Source of the DNA: Enoplosus armatus
Taxonomy: Eukaryota > Chordata > Actinopteri > Centrarchiformes > Enoplosidae
Assembly (NCBI RefSeq): GCF_043641665.1
Contig: NC_092192.1
Location: 22,049,978-22,113,977 of the forward strand
Direction of reading: 5' to 3'
Length of the DNA stretch: 64,000 bases
Shown: positions 12,927-26,080 of the stretch, piece after piece
How the letters are laid out: the number at the start of each line of letters is the position of its first letter
Position numbering within the stretch: the first letter of the stretch is position 1
Program-made: the position numbers and the translations under genes
Notes under the pieces: generated by a model
What the model saw: only the letters and a program-made list of their open reading frames with translations
The model's database searches: none
What the model was told of the DNA's origin: nothing

Positions 12927-14236
12927 GAACAGCAAACAGATGCAAACAGCATCCAAGTTTGTTCTTCAGTATCAAAGTAATCCAGGTGCTAGCAGCCAAA
13001 GCAGCAGGACTTTTCCACGATGCACGTCTGACACAATGCAAACTAACAGCCTAAAGGCTAAAAACAGACCAACTTTACACTCATCCATCACATTCCACGA
13101 CCTCCAGTTTTTAAAGCCCCCCCGCTCACAGATGGCCCACTCACACAGGCGCTTTCTCTTGAACGACCTAATTGGACCTCTTCTCAGGTCTGCGTGGGCG
13201 TGTGCAGACTGTGCTTAATCGACATCTTCCTCACTCTCCTCCGATTTGTTGCCTCTGTTAGGGCGGGACCATCTACACCTCTTGTTACTCTTATTTGTCC
13301 ATAGAGCTTGGTGACGCCACGTCACTCCCAGCATAGCTCCACCCAACGTCCACCTGACTGGAGGTCTCGTCAGCCAGAGCAATTGAAAAGACTTGTGTGG
13401 GTGTGCTTGGCCTCATGCAATATGGCGTAATGAGAAAATTGTGTTTTTTCCCACTGTTAAAACCTCCAGTTCTATTTATTCTGTTCATTTCCACCGGGAC
13501 GATTAACAGTCGCACAGTTTCTATTTAGACTTTCTGATGGGATGTTAAAGGTGGTGGTGAATCATGCTTTAAAACATCGTGCTATTTTGTATATTTGGCT
13601 GGCAGCTGAGTATTAATGGCAGAAGAAAACACTTTTCGGTATAAATCCAGATACAGATATTTTCGAGAAATGAGCACATGCAGTTGCTAGCTTTACATTA
13701 CACCCCAACTTCAAACTATTCTATGTGAATACGGTCTTCACACGTTTTCCGTGTCGTCAGTCTGAAATAAGTTTGAAATTGTCATTTCTGTAAGTGTTCT
13801 TTTTTGCTCAACATCATAGTTTACATAAACATTCTCAGGCTAATTGCAAGATTTGCGTGGGCAAATGTGAAGGGAGGGTCAGAATAGTACCCTGTGTTTA
13901 CACAGACACGCTCGTGCACTTATTTCTTGCTCATGAACTTTTATCCTTGAACACGTCAAGTCCAAAAGGGGACATCCAGAACTGTTTGGACAGATTGTTT
14001 ACCCTCAGGCAAAGAGAGATGGAAGTGGAATCAAAGGGCAGGCGCTGTGTGAACAAACACAGTAGTGGATAGTGAAGGATCCACAGATACTGTATACAGT
14101 GTATTTAATACACAGTTCACACTCAAGTAACATGGAGTCTCTTTCTCAGCTCCTTCCAGTCAGCCAAGAGAGGAGACAGACATGGTTGGAAGCTGGACAA
14201 ATATAATCTGATATATAAATAGCCTAACCAGGACAG

Positions 14237-14315
<79 letters not shown>
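14237..14315 (+). repeat. (AC)n microsatellite
   Basis: A 79-bp AC run with a single aaa interruption near 14253. It is about 0.95 kb upstream of the second Ig1 exon. Another AC run lies at 14876-14917, with poly-G and poly-C tracts between. Confidence 0.95.
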
Positions 14316-14317
<2 letters not shown>

Positions 14318-14874
14318 GCTTAGGGAACAAACATCACTTTGACTGTCTACCTTAACTCACTGAGACAGCCGCCAGTACAGCTGATATATTTACCTGGTGT
14401 GTCATGCTGCAGAGGGGATTTAGGGAGGCAAACAAAAAATTCGTCAGGAATACCCACAAAGTGGAGAGGATGGGTGGGTGGGGGGGTGGGGGGGGGGGGG
14501 GGGGATTAAAGAGGGATAGCCAGGCTTTGATAATGCTGACGTTTTGAGCCGGCGTGTGCTCCCTGAAAGCCCTTTGTTTAACCCTTATTGCCAGTCGCCA
14601 TCTGTTATCATCCAGTTGCCAGATCGCCAGGAGCAACATCATCAATCACCCCCCCCCCCCCCCCCCCCCCTTCAGCTTTTGATCTGTAAAAGTAAAATGC
14701 AGCCATTCCTAACTCTGTACTCACCCAAGTCAAAAGCCGATATCTGTTCTGACGGATTGTGACAACTGCGTAACCCCGGGGGGCGGGGGCTCTTTGTCGT
14801 CATGTTGGCCACCTCCCACTCCTCAAAGGAAGTAATGACCTGTCCTTGCCTCAGCGCATCTCCAAAATAGACCG

Positions 14875-14875
<1 letters not shown>

Positions 14876-14917
<42 letters not shown>
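14876..14917 (+). repeat. (CA)n microsatellite
   Basis: A pure 42-bp CA run, 344 bases upstream of the exon at 15262. Confidence 0.95.
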
Positions 14918-14918
<1 letters not shown>

Positions 14919-15261
14919 GATGAAGATGAGGACATCTTTGCCAACACTGAGGCTTAAGTGACAGATTTCACTGTGCATATGCAACTGCACTTGGTTTCCT
15001 CCTTTGATGCTGTGTCGCGCATTAACAGTGCAGCGGTGGCCGCGGTGTTCCCCCGAGACACCTACACTAACACACCGCTGTGTGATGGCACTGTGTGATG
15101 GCTGCATATTTATATCTGAACTGCCGCTTCTCTTCTCTTCACCTCTTCACCTGTCCCCTTCCCTCCCTTCATTTCCTTCATTAAATTCAATCCACCCGTC
15201 GTTTCTGTCACCCCTCCGCGTCCCTTTCCGCTGACACCCCCTCTCCCTCTCTGTCGATCAG

Positions 15262-15408
15262 GCCGGGCCAGTCTGCACGGCAAGTCCTCCCTGCGGATAG
15301 AGAACGTGCGTTCAGACGACCAGGGCTGGTACGAGTGTAAGGTGCTGATGCTGGAGCAGCAGTATGACACCTTCCACAACGGCAGCTGGGTGCATCTAAC
15401 CGTCAACG
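15262..15408 (+). CDS. igsf9b: igsf9b exon: second half of Ig1
   Basis: The acceptor is pyrimidine-rich and ends atcag; the donor is gtaggt at 15409. It reads RASLHGKSSLRIENV, then SDDQGWYECKV, which is the D-x-G-x-Y-x-C motif with the second Ig1 cysteine, then QQYDTFHNGSWVHLTVN. HNGSW holds an N-glycosylation sequon. Phase continues from the exon at 6303-6494 (one base plus two). The text is very close to mammalian IGSF9B. Confidence 0.95.
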
Positions 15409-15654
15409 GTAGGTTCCGTCAGCGTGCATTATTCACACTGTGCAATGTGAACGTTGGACTTAGAGGATGGAAGGACTGGTGGAGGAACAGATATGTGCAT
15501 GAGACATATGTAGACTGATACATTGTGTAAAAACCATACTTTACATAACTCACCTGTATCTGATGCTACAGGCATGAGGATGGGATGATTATAATAATGG
15601 TGATTATTAGTGTTATTGTTAGCACCAGTGATGTCAGCTAGTGAAGACGGGTCT

Positions 15655-15905
15655 TTTCACCTCGAATCAGTGCCAATACACACACAGTCGTGTTTCCATC
15701 ACTTTCGGGGACATTGCATTGACTCACATTCATTCCTTGGAGACTTGCCCTAACCCCCTAACCATGACCACTACTTGCCTAAACCTAACCATACCCTAAC
15801 TTTGACCAAGTCTTCACCTTAAAACTTTATGATTTACGTTATGCGGACTTGTTTTTTTTTTTTTACCCATAAGGAAGGCGAGTCCCCACAATGTGACTGC
15901 GTAAA
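15655..15905 (+). repeat. Teleost repeat with degenerate telomere-like CCTAAC units
   Basis: It starts near cacagtcgtgtttccatcac, continues through ggacattgcattgactcaca, then several imperfect copies of cctaacc/cctaaac (15749-15803), and ends gtccccacaatgtgactgcg. I recall this module as a frequent fish repeat in which the CCTAAC block varies in length. It is not a telomere: the units are degenerate and only about 55 bases long. Confidence 0.6.
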
Positions 15906-18214
15906 CAGATTGATTTCCAGACATTAGTAATACCTGCCCACACACACACACACACACACAGTATTACAGACAGCTGGGATATTTCTTTCACATTACCAAG
16001 GACATGAAATTAGACAAACTGCCGTAATGCCGTAAATTAGCCCGTTGGAATCTGTAAAATATTCAATCTTTTGTTTGTTGTCAAGGTGATGTTTCTTGTG
16101 GCAATATGTGGTGTGTGAGGTCACAGGATATAGCCCTGATAAAGGTCCAAACCAGACCATCACAGCGTAATGCAGTTAATCCAGTTATAAAGACGGATAT
16201 TAGCCATATGCGTCAGATTGGACTCCGTTTTGGTAGATACTTAATGTTAAAGGGCTCGGGCCGAAACTTGATTGGGGGCATCTCTAACTATTACACACAC
16301 TATCACAGTTAGGGTGTAAATTAGTTAGTAAATGTTTTTAATATTTAATTTAATATTTGTTGTAGGCATGAATGGCAGATATTGCCCAGTAACCACAAGG
16401 TCAAAGGTTAAGTCCCCATAGTAGGAAGTCCAAAGTATCCTTAACACTGATTCTCGCTCATTGTTTGTGGTGTCCGACTGGCCTCATGGTGGCTGTGTCA
16501 TAACTAGAAGATTGACAAAGCTGTCCCTAAGCAGAACACTGCCCCCCCCCCCCCCTCGCCCCCTTCACATGCTGCGTCAGCGAGAGTCTCTCTGGAGAGG
16601 AGCACCAGACAAACACCTGACTGTGAAATAAGTCGCTCACACAAGTGTAAACACTCACGGGACTCTACACAGAAACTAAGAATATTGTTGCCTTCACTTG
16701 GTAGCTCAAGCATTCATCGAGACACTTAATCAGACAGCGTGTGATGACGCTGGTTGCTGTGGTAACGGACACACCAGATACAACCCCCCCCCCCCACCCC
16801 CCGGGTCATGGCGCACTGGCTTGGTTTCATCAGTGTTGCTCTTGTTCTGCGTGACTTCACCTAGTCTCAGCCCTCTCTCCCAGAAGTGTTTAAAGACCTC
16901 CTCAGGCTTCCTGCTCTGCCTCTTCTCTCGTTCTGTCTTCCGTCTGTCACTCCTCCGCTGTCCTTCAGTGTCCTGTCGCCAACATCAGACAGGAGCCGCA
17001 GCACTTTTATCAGCTGTAGCAGTCAGATAGGACACAGCTGACTGGGTTGCTAGTTCCACCAAGATGTTGAGTCAGAGATGCGGGTTTTTCAACACATACC
17101 AAAATGCTTAATCTACTGTAGCTGTGGGCGTGTGGAGTCAACAAATCACAAACTGCAGGTCCACATTATCAGTCCAGTTTTGAAACATGATCCCACAACA
17201 AGGATCCACAGATTGGACGTGCCGTACATCTTCGTACATAATCACCGTGGCCTCCCTGTGGCTTCTGTTGAATGGGAAATGTGTTTAAGTGGGGAGATAG
17301 TCGTGAAATCCGATGCATTCTAAGTTGTGGCTGAGCTTCTCGTGTTTCAGCTTTTCACTGAGAAGAAAAAGACAAAGCTAGGTGTCAGCGAAGATGTGGG
17401 AAATAGCCAGCACGGGTGGGAGGTCAATATGAGAACAAACTTACAGTGTATCAATGAAAGTGAGAGCTAGCTTGGTTCGAAAATAGTAGCCTATAACATG
17501 ATATGTGTCGTGGAGCTGCCCAAAAGAAACGTTGAAGACTCTTGTATGCACACAGCCAATATGAGTCGGGTGGTGACCGCTCAACTGTGTAACAGTGATG
17601 GTGGGCTGGCCTGTAACGTGCAGAGGCACCATATGAGGCAGGAATTCCCCTTCATCGTCAAATTTAAAGCGTCTCTGAGGAGGAGGCAGTTCACGTGGAG
17701 GGCAGGAGGTGTCATGGGAGCGCCCTGCGTGACAGCCGCTGGCTTGAGTGCCATGGCAATGTCCTGATTTACTGACAATCAAGGCGAGGTTGCTGAAGCC
17801 TCGGAGGTTTGCTTCGGCGAAAAGCTCGGTGAAATGAAGGTCCTTCGATGGAGAGACACACAGCGGTGAAGCGGTGGCAGGGTCAGGGGACCAGGGCTCT
17901 GGGGAGTCCCTGCCGCTTTACTGATTGCTGATGTCACCCACATGCAGCTCCACTGGAGCAAACCCCCACCTCTGCTGGGCTGGCAGGAAGAAGCAGTCCA
18001 GCCTTTGATGGCGGACAGAATCAAATGATCTGTGACTGTAGAAGTCATGGTGGAGGCACTAAAGCATTGTGCACAGAAGACATTCAGCACTAGAGCCATA
18101 ACAAATATCAAAAATTACACTTTTAAAGAGCTCATTCAGGAGTAAAAAAAGTTCTTTGGTCAAGTGCCTCACTGAAGCGTGAGAGAAAAGTTTGAGAGTA
18201 ACGGTACAGATGGT

Positions 18215-18262
18215 TGTTTGAAATGTGCTATATAAATAAAGCTGCCTTGCCTTGTCTTGCAG
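18215..18262 (+). mobile_element. L2-like LINE 3' tail
   Basis: gaaatgtgctatataaataa is followed by agctgccttgccttgtcttg. This is the standard form of fish L2-type tails, with a TATAAATAAA motif and short terminal pentamer repeats. No coding part is left upstream. Confidence 0.55.
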
Positions 18263-18366
18263 TAAGAGTAGGTTTTGCTCTGTCAAAGTGACTTGTGAGG
18301 CAGGAGCTAGCATAGCTAGCGGGTTAACAGCAGTCCTCAGCAGCTTGTAAATTATAGTGCCTTATC

Positions 18367-18371
<5 letters not shown>

Positions 18372-18422
<51 letters not shown>
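18372..18422 (+). repeat. (CA)n microsatellite
   Basis: A CA run of about 25 units in mid-intron. Confidence 0.95.
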
Positions 18423-18427
<5 letters not shown>

Positions 18428-21400
18428 GCATCCCTCCTTCTCTGCTTCTTGTATTATTTCATGAACAAAAATGTGTTTAAACAATTAATATTTCCCGAAT
18501 GAGAGGCCCGTGCCACCCCTCCCCCTCAAACTGTCAAAGTTCAAACCAATAAAGCGTTCCGTAAGCGAATGCATCTCACCCTGTTCCGTATAGAAATGAA
18601 AGGGGGGAGAAATCCGGTGTGACCGCACCTTCACTCTCAAGCGTTGACACGATTAATCACAAGGAGCAAGAGAACCCAAATCAGAGTCAAGGATTTACTC
18701 TTTACATCTGCCAAGTTTCTTCCTTCACTCAATATTTTCTTTTCCAAGTTTATTTTATTTATATAAAATCCATGATATCTACAGTACCAATCAACGTGTA
18801 ATAACAATCAATGTATTTATCACACAGAAATATACAAATAGTCGTGAAAGTCATACAACAGTGTACAAAATGATATTTTACACACTGACGAGACCATTGC
18901 AGCTCTCTCAAATAGAAGAGTATTTTTGAAGTCGTGAATGATTTTTACGTTTCACTTGATGTCCAAACTTTTTTTTTTTTTTTAGCAGTTTGACAAATGC
19001 GGGCCCGGCTCCTCTGCGGCTGACTGACCGCAGGATTGAGAAGATGAATGGTCAAGCCTTAAGAGCTCCATTAGGCCGGTTGACGCCTGTGTGTGAAATA
19101 GAGCCGAAAGAAACAGCTTTTTTTCTTCCGGTTCACTTTTTCTTTTTTCTCTTTTTTTTTTTTAACGAGATGTAATGTGATCTATGGAATGCCATCTACA
19201 GTGGATGAACCCGCCCAAGCTTCACATCCTCACATCCGAGTTTCTGTCAATATGGTGAATAATACAGTGCCGGCAGACTGTGAATGTTATGCAATCGCAG
19301 TGAACCAGTCGGTACTTTCAGCGCTGGTGTACGTCCTTCAGTGGTGGGGCTGTACTACCTGTGATACCCCTCTCATCGCCTGGGTGTTATGAGTGTGTTG
19401 ATGTTTAACTAGGTGTTGCAGTGATGTTGAAGTGCGGCTCACACAGTATTTTTAGGCCCTCGCAGTGGCAGAATCTTTAAGATTCAGGGCCCTGCCGCAT
19501 ACTAATGCTGCGTGAAGCTCCAGCAGTGCTTCTATTTATAGAGCCCCATTTGCAATCCACCTCTCCCTATCATTGTCAAACATCAGTGGTTGCCAGCGAT
19601 TACTCCGAGCACTTTAGCTCTCAGCCTTGTCGGCACGGACGACGTAAGTGATGCGTATAGATTCTGGGTGAGATGCATATGGATTGTGGGTGAGAGTGCT
19701 ATATCGCGCTGATGTGCTTTACCTCTACAAATTGACACCTTTGCTTCATTCCTGTGAACTTGTGTCCTCCTCAGACTCCTCCCGGACAAGAGTGTCAGTG
19801 GAGAACGGGGGGGGGGGGGGGGGGGCAGGAAGAGAGGAATGATGTAATTATTGTGCAAGCCATGTGCTCGAATGAAAGGAACACCGGACCAATTATTGTA
19901 CGGAATGAGGCTTTACCTCATATTCCCAAGTTATTGCTTTTAGACATATATGAAGTTCTTACCCGCTAAGTGGTTTAGAAAATGGATGGAGGATCACAGC
20001 AACTTCACACAGTTCTGTGGATAATATGCCGGTTTCGGGCTTCTTGGGACTTACCATCTCACTTCCCTTTCCCACTTCTAAGATGATTTAGACTCCCACT
20101 GTTTTCCTCGCCCTCCCTCACAGTGCAGGCCCCAATCCAGCGTGAGGTGGTGCCAAAGAAGCAAGGTTCATATCTCCCAGGGTTAGTCTTCAACTGCTCC
20201 CCCTAAAATAGCTTCAGCACATCCTCTCCCGCTTGCCATCCCTGTATTCTGCAGCAGAGCTCTGCAGTGCCTGCATGCCGCACAACAGCCCTGTCTCTAT
20301 CTTCCCTCTCCGTCGGCGTCTGTCCTTTTTCAGTCTTTTCTCGCTCTTTCCCTCTGCCTTTCTATCTCTCTATGCCTTTGCTTCTTCCCTCATTTTTTCT
20401 CTCTCTCTCTCATGAACACACACATACACACACTTTTCTCAGCACAGGTTGAGGTCTTTGAGGAAAAGGAACAAGAAATAAACACATCACTGTCGTGCCA
20501 CGCGTGAGTTTTCACTGCGCCCTCAGAGCAGGGAGTCGCCTCACGGGGCTGCGCCTCTGCGGTCTCGTAGACAGCGGCCAACCTGTGGCGTTCCTCCCCC
20601 CTCAAACCGAAGCCCTTTCTCGCCAGAGCCCCTCGTCAGCCCACCTCATCAGCCCACCACGTCCTATTGGGTGCTTTGGGGGATGTGAAAAGGAAGTACA
20701 ATGTTGCCATGGAGTCAGCGAGTGAAAACCTCTGCGCTAATCTGAGCACTTGTGTGGCTGTTTTTAAAAGTCTCTCTGTCTCTCAGTACTGTTGTAGCTT
20801 CTATATGTACGACAACAACACTAGAAGACATGGAGACAATAGTGCATGCATAATGGTGCAGAATTTAAAGGGCGCGGAAATAAATATGATTAATGTAACA
20901 GGTTGCTTTAAATACATGAGGCAGGTGGATATGACACGTGTGTAGATTTGTGTTTGAGTGATGATATTTCTTACGATTGAATTGTGGATTTAAACAGTGA
21001 GAATATGTGATGGTACAGGTACAGAGGATGTTTGCGCCACAGGGTTATTGCACAGGAATTGTGACTACGTGTATGAGCTGCGGGATTGGCTCTCTCTGCC
21101 TCCAACGCGTCATCAATGCCTCTCACATTGTCACGCTGTGCTGTGTAAAAACACTCGCACCACGCCAGCAAGGCCTGAACGGTGATCACAGCTCAGCTCT
21201 GCGCGAGTATTCCCAGCCCCGTCAGAAAACGGCCGAGGGGAATACCAACATCTCTTTTACCATCTGTCAATCCAACATTGCGCGTCAACAGAGACAAATC
21301 ACATAAATGGTTTACTGAACAAGAACAACACTAAGCCGGTAGGATAGAGAGACCTCACAAAGCGAGGGTTATTACTTTCACGGCAGATAGGCGTGTATTC

Positions 21401-24400
21401 ACGTGACACAGAGAGGTGCAGAGACATCTTTGATTGGCGTGTGAGTCTGTAGGCGGTCAGCTCATGGTTAGCTCTAACGTTTTATCGCCTGTCCCATATG
21501 CCGCTGCTCAGAATAGGTCAATGGTATTCTGACCCCTTGATGGTTATCGCTGCCATGGCAGGTTCATAAATCGCAGCTCATCACCTGCAGACGACCGGAT
21601 GCAGTCAAGGCTTATGGCTCATGGTCACAGTCAACCTGCACACAGTACAGTGTTGGAAAACTCTCTCACTTACAACAGACATGCTGCGTGCACTACAACA
21701 CACCACAATATTTCGCATTCAAATGCACTCGGAAAAGCAAACGCAAAAACTCAATTTGCGATTAAAGTGACGCTCCTGTTGGAGAGATTTGAGAGTCACA
21801 GAAATAAATAGGGACAATTCACACCCTTGCTTTCACGACATCCATTCTTGCTTCCATCATTTGGCTTTTTGAATTTGTTGAACCAACAACGCGGCTTCTG
21901 AACGCAGCGGTTCGTGAAAGCTGGCTATCAATTATTGCGAGTCAAAGCGTCCTTGAATGCACCACTGAGGAGAGTTACAAAAATAATCCCTGCTCAGAGC
22001 TGCAGTGCACATGACAATAATTTAACTTTGGCAAACGGTAAAGGTGAGCAACTTTCAAGGCTGTGCAAACAGATTTTCACGGTGTACCGAAATTGGTTAT
22101 CTCTTTGCTCTAAAAAACTGGTGGTGTGTTGTATGAAAAACCACCACCATTGGAAAAAAGTCACAATTGGAACTATATCATAATATTACAATAAAAAGAA
22201 TTCATTCAGAGGCTGTCTAACATGGCAGTATAGATATGAATACATATCTCCGCTCTGCTCAATATGTAACTTTACTTTAATAGAATGTATTGACATTTCC
22301 ATATTCAATGTGTCAAATGTATAGATCTTTACACATCCGTCTTCTATGGAAGTCATTTATACCCACCACCCATCAGCAATGAATATCATCATATAAAAGT
22401 GAGCTGCACATAAAGAACTACAGCACAGAAAGGAAGGTGATCATCAAGAGAACAACTTAATATGGCCGGACTTATTTCTTAAGCACTGATGGTAGCTACT
22501 GTACAGCGTACACTTATTTCCCTCCAGATCTGAATGATCTCTGGTCTAATAATGGTCGAGGTTCTTGCTTCTAAGCAGTGGACCTTCAAGTCAAGCTGAT
22601 AATAACATAAACACCCCAGGTCTTCAGACACAATACCAGTTTGACTGGCATGTGGCTAGGGAGTGGAGTTCTGTCACATTTGCAGTTTTCTCATATTTGA
22701 TGGATTAATAGAGATGAACGCTGTGTTTCGAAGTTGCGTGGTCGGAGTGCTTTTATCGCCGCCGTCTCTTGTGGCGTGGCAAAGCGTGTGGCGTGGAATT
22801 AGCACTATGGCCTGGCTTATGGCTGCAGATGGAACGCCGTGGTAGCAATTGAGAGGCTACAGGATTACGCGTGTAAGCAGATCAGCTTCAGTCCTAAGGT
22901 GATTAGATTGAGAATATCAAAACAGGAATTATGACTGACTAAAATCTGTATTGACTCACTGACAATAATATCGGCATGTGTGCGCGCGTTGAATGGGTTC
23001 AGGTTCAATTGGGGGGGGGGGGGCTGTAGAAAACACAGCTTAAGCATGTTGTGGTGTGGAAGACGTGCCAGTTGTCTTGTATGATCATCCCTCCTCATAA
23101 TCTAGAAGGCCTCTGAGCTAAAGAGGATTTTGAAAAAATGGTTTTACAAAATGCAGCGTGCAGCGGGACGTCACCACCCATCTTTAGAAAGAATCACACT
23201 CGATGGGAAATGTCAAAGCCCTGAAAGGAGAGATGAGAAACTTTGTTGGAGTTGAGCTAGTTCAGATGGGTTAGTCATTAGATATGAAGACATATTGATT
23301 CGTTGACCTTCACTATACTGTGCGTGTTCAATTTGTGCATAAAATCGAGGTCTGAACATTAATGGAGACATTTGGAATAGAGACGTTGCAACTGCAACTT
23401 CAAGGAACTCCTGTTTTTTTTTTATTTTTTAGAAATGCTGTTGCTGAAAATGTCAGACCTGTCGCTCCCTTTGTGACAGAGCATTTTTCCAGCGCCTGCG
23501 CATAGGTGTTTAAAACATTAAGGCCTTCATGAACTGCTCGTGAGTGTGCGTTTTGCATATAAATGCATGCTCTGTTGGTGTGTGTGTGTGTGTGTGTGTG
23601 CACTCACAGGGTTAAAGCATTTTGTGTTTGTTCCTAAGCTCTTCCTCCCGCTCAGTTATGCGACAAGCAGTCCGTTGCTACCCGGCTCCCATCGTCTTAC
23701 TTTCTGCACTGGTACAACTCTAAAATGTAAGACATGTGCAGCCAACAGCAAAGGCAAAGCCAGGTAAAGGTTTACACACATGCATTATTGAGTGGTCTCT
23801 TGGTAACTTGTTTGATTGGCCAGTCTCCTGCTATTATGTACACTTGGCCGGCCCCTCGAGGGAGGAATGAGAGGATTTCTGCTAGCGAGTAGCAGAAAAC
23901 GAGAAGTCCTATGCAAGTAGGAAACGTCCATGCTACCTTCACGATCACTGACTTAAGGAATTTATAGGAAATGGCAGGAAAAAAGTGAAGTAAGTAAGAT
24001 AACGATACACATCTGTTCTAGAAAAGATTATCCTGTAAATACTGGAATATTGAAAGTCTCAATCTGTGTAATGACGCAATCGGTGAGGTCATTAAGAGAC
24101 ATGCAGAGGCATGTCACCACTTGCTTGCCATTGCAATAAACTTCAAGGAGGCCACATCTCCATGCATGTTCATCAAGACAGTTGATCGGTGTCCCTTCAC
24201 AGTCTCCCGGCAACCATACTGTAACAGTATGCGTTACCAAAAAAAGAAACATTTGTATGTCAATAAAGCTAGATTTAGCTACAGCGCAGTTTTGCCTTCA
24301 TGAGTGGATATTTTTCCCCCAGAAAGGTTTGAACTTAACAAGACTGAACCAGCAAAGCAGCAAAGCAGGTGTATAATTGGGAGTCATTTGGTTACTAAAT

Positions 24401-24807
24401 GCAGGCGAGCTGTCAGAATGACAGACTGTAACTGTTCGTGATGGCAGTACGCAGCATCTGGACTGGTCTGTGCTCGTGTCTGGTTGCCACAAAAAGTGTA
24501 TTGAGGCAGACTTCCTCCTGTTTTGGTTAAAGCTCTTCCTTTGCGCTGTGCCTGCACGCTCTTCTCTGGACAATATACCAGGGACATATCATACACAGAG
24601 CCGCGCACAAGTAAATAAGGGATTTAACCAATTAAGTGTTTATTTTCACAGCCAGTATACTATATTGTCATATTTTGGGAAAAATATATCAGGGTAACGT
24701 GCAACTGATTCAGTTTATATTGGGTCAAAACAAGAAGTCTACAGATACAAAAAAAACCTCCTTGTTTCCAGTTCTACCGGTGCTCGACCCTTTTGAAACA
24801 TTTTTAA

Positions 24808-24850
24808 CATCCATCCATCCGTTTTCTACATCCTCTTATTCTTTGCAGGG
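24808..24850 (+). repeat. CATCCATCC-type teleost repeat fragment
   Basis: acatccatccatccgttttc then tacatcctcttattctttgc aggg. This is a common fish repeat edge. It lies about 70 bases upstream of the Ig2 acceptor. The opposite orientation, gtggtttagaaaatggatgg, occurs near 19971-19990. Confidence 0.5.
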
Positions 24851-24921
24851 TCCATTTCTTTTAAAACATTTTCTCCTTCATTCTTTTTCTCCAAACTTCT
24901 CCCTGTCCTCTGACTCCTCAG

Positions 24922-25073
24922 CCCCCCCCACGTTCACAGATACACCACCTCAGTACGTAGAGGCCAAGGAGAGGGGTAGCATCACTTTGACCTGCACAGC
25001 CTTCGGCAACCCCAAACCCTCGGTCAGCTGGCTGCGGGAAGGCAGCCTCATGGTCAGCAGTGCCAAGTATAAG
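24922..25073 (+). CDS. igsf9b: igsf9b exon: first half of Ig2
   Basis: The acceptor is tcctcag at 24915-24921 after a long C/T tract; the donor is gtacag at 25074. It reads APPTFTDTPPQYVEAKERG, then ITLTCTAFGNPKPSVSWLREG, with the first cysteine and core tryptophan of Ig2, and ends SSAKYK. The exon ends on a complete codon, and the next exon begins with VSDGSL. Confirmed by in-frame joining to both neighbours. Confidence 0.95.
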
Positions 25074-25689
25074 GTACAGTGTCTTCATGTCTCATCTTAT
25101 TACTGACCGTGTCACTCCTCTGGTGTCTTTTGACTTACGTTGTGTTCAGCCAGACAATAGAAGGTGTGGGTAAAAAGGCAGCCTCCTCATCCATTTCAAT
25201 GAGAATACTACACGGGCAAAGCAGGGGTACCAAAACGTGGGGTTACCCGACAGAAAAGTTTAACTTGGGTCAACCCCCACCCAATTAGATATGTGAAAGC
25301 ACACATTCCTCAAAGATTAACATGAATGATTTAATTTTTACTGTACTTCATGATCATGGAGATCAAATCCTGCCTCATACTGTTATAAAGCTTTCCTGGA
25401 TCTGGACGATTTCATCCTGTTCACTGCTGATGTGAACTTTACATTTGTTGGTTTGGGTTTTTAGCATATTGGGACTTAAATTGCTAACCTTTTGCTCTAC
25501 ATCTGGTGAAAACTCGCTCGGTTCACTCACAATGGTCACTTGAATGGGTTGAATTCCACCAGCTTTCTCTCCTGTGCGCTCTCAAGTTGGCTGTGCTCAA
25601 CCTCCCATGACTTCGTCTCCCAGCAGAATTAAAGCTCTTTCAGCCATACCCCTCCATCAGTAAGAGCATCTGAGACGGCCAACTCAAGT

Positions 25690-25905
25690 CCATTTTATAT
25701 ACATATAAATATCTGTACAGCGTACGAAACCCTCTGTCCTTAGACCCTCGGTGCCGAAAAGGAAAAACTCCCCCTAAAAAAAACCTTTAACAGGGAAAAA
25801 AATGGAAGAAACCTCAGGAAGAGCGACAGAGGGATCCCCTCCCAGGACGGACAGAATGGACAATATGGAAAATCTATATCTAGACTGTGAACATGTGGAA
25901 AGATT
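25690..25905 (-). repeat. Teleost dispersed repeat family C, minus copy
   Basis: On the minus strand it reads cttcctgaggtttcttccat, then a poly-T/CCCTGTTAAAGG segment, then gagggtctaaggacagaggg and cgtacgctgtacaga. The plus copy at 56985-57120 shares cttcctgaggtttttcctta and the cggagggtgtcat block. The family ends in an L2-like TATATAAAT tail in the other copy, so it is probably a LINE 3' region. Confidence 0.6.
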
Positions 25906-26058
25906 ATGGATCCGGGAGGACGTCGAGCAACTTACTTCCAGGTGCCGCCAGACAGATAGGACCTGAGCCACACGGCCTCCTCTTTACCACGGAACCTGGA
26001 AGAGGACAGACTACACACAGAGGGGGACCGGGACCGGGACATCATTCACGCAAGGGAC

Positions 26059-26080
26059 AGAGAGAGAGAGAGAGAGAGAG
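26059..26080 (+). repeat. (AG)n microsatellite
   Basis: Eleven AG units directly beyond the family C repeat. Confidence 0.9.

Larger units (their letters stand above)
6495..15261 (+). other. Intron splitting Ig1, 8.8 kb
   Basis: No host coding sequence was found. It holds a family A repeat fragment (about 9675-9835), a minus-strand Rex1-like LINE tail (10150-10215), family B repeat copy 1 (about 11899-12190), a plus-strand LINE tail with expanded poly-C (12876-12926), and CA and G/C tracts at 14237-14315, 14488-14504, 14649-14670 and 14876-14917. Confidence 0.8.
15409..24921 (+). other. Intron between Ig1 and Ig2, 9.5 kb
   Basis: This is the largest intron in the window and no coding sequence was recognised. 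It contains a teleost repeat with degenerate CCTAAC units (15655-15905), a LINE tail (18215-18262), CA at 18372-18422, poly-G at 19807-19825 and 23011-23023, GT near 23577-23600, a pyrimidine-rich block (20290-20420), and two short ATCCATCC-type repeat fragments at about 19966-19995 and 24808-24850. Confidence 0.8.

Noticed and set aside
15749..15803. Telomeric repeat array
   Set aside because: The CCTAAC units are degenerate and embedded in a known type of dispersed fish repeat, so this is not an interstitial telomere in the usual sense.
20233..20452. Frames of about 60 codons with hydrophobic Leu/Phe/Ser text resembling a membrane segment
   Set aside because: The hydrophobicity comes from a CT-rich low-complexity run; two overlapping frames look alike.
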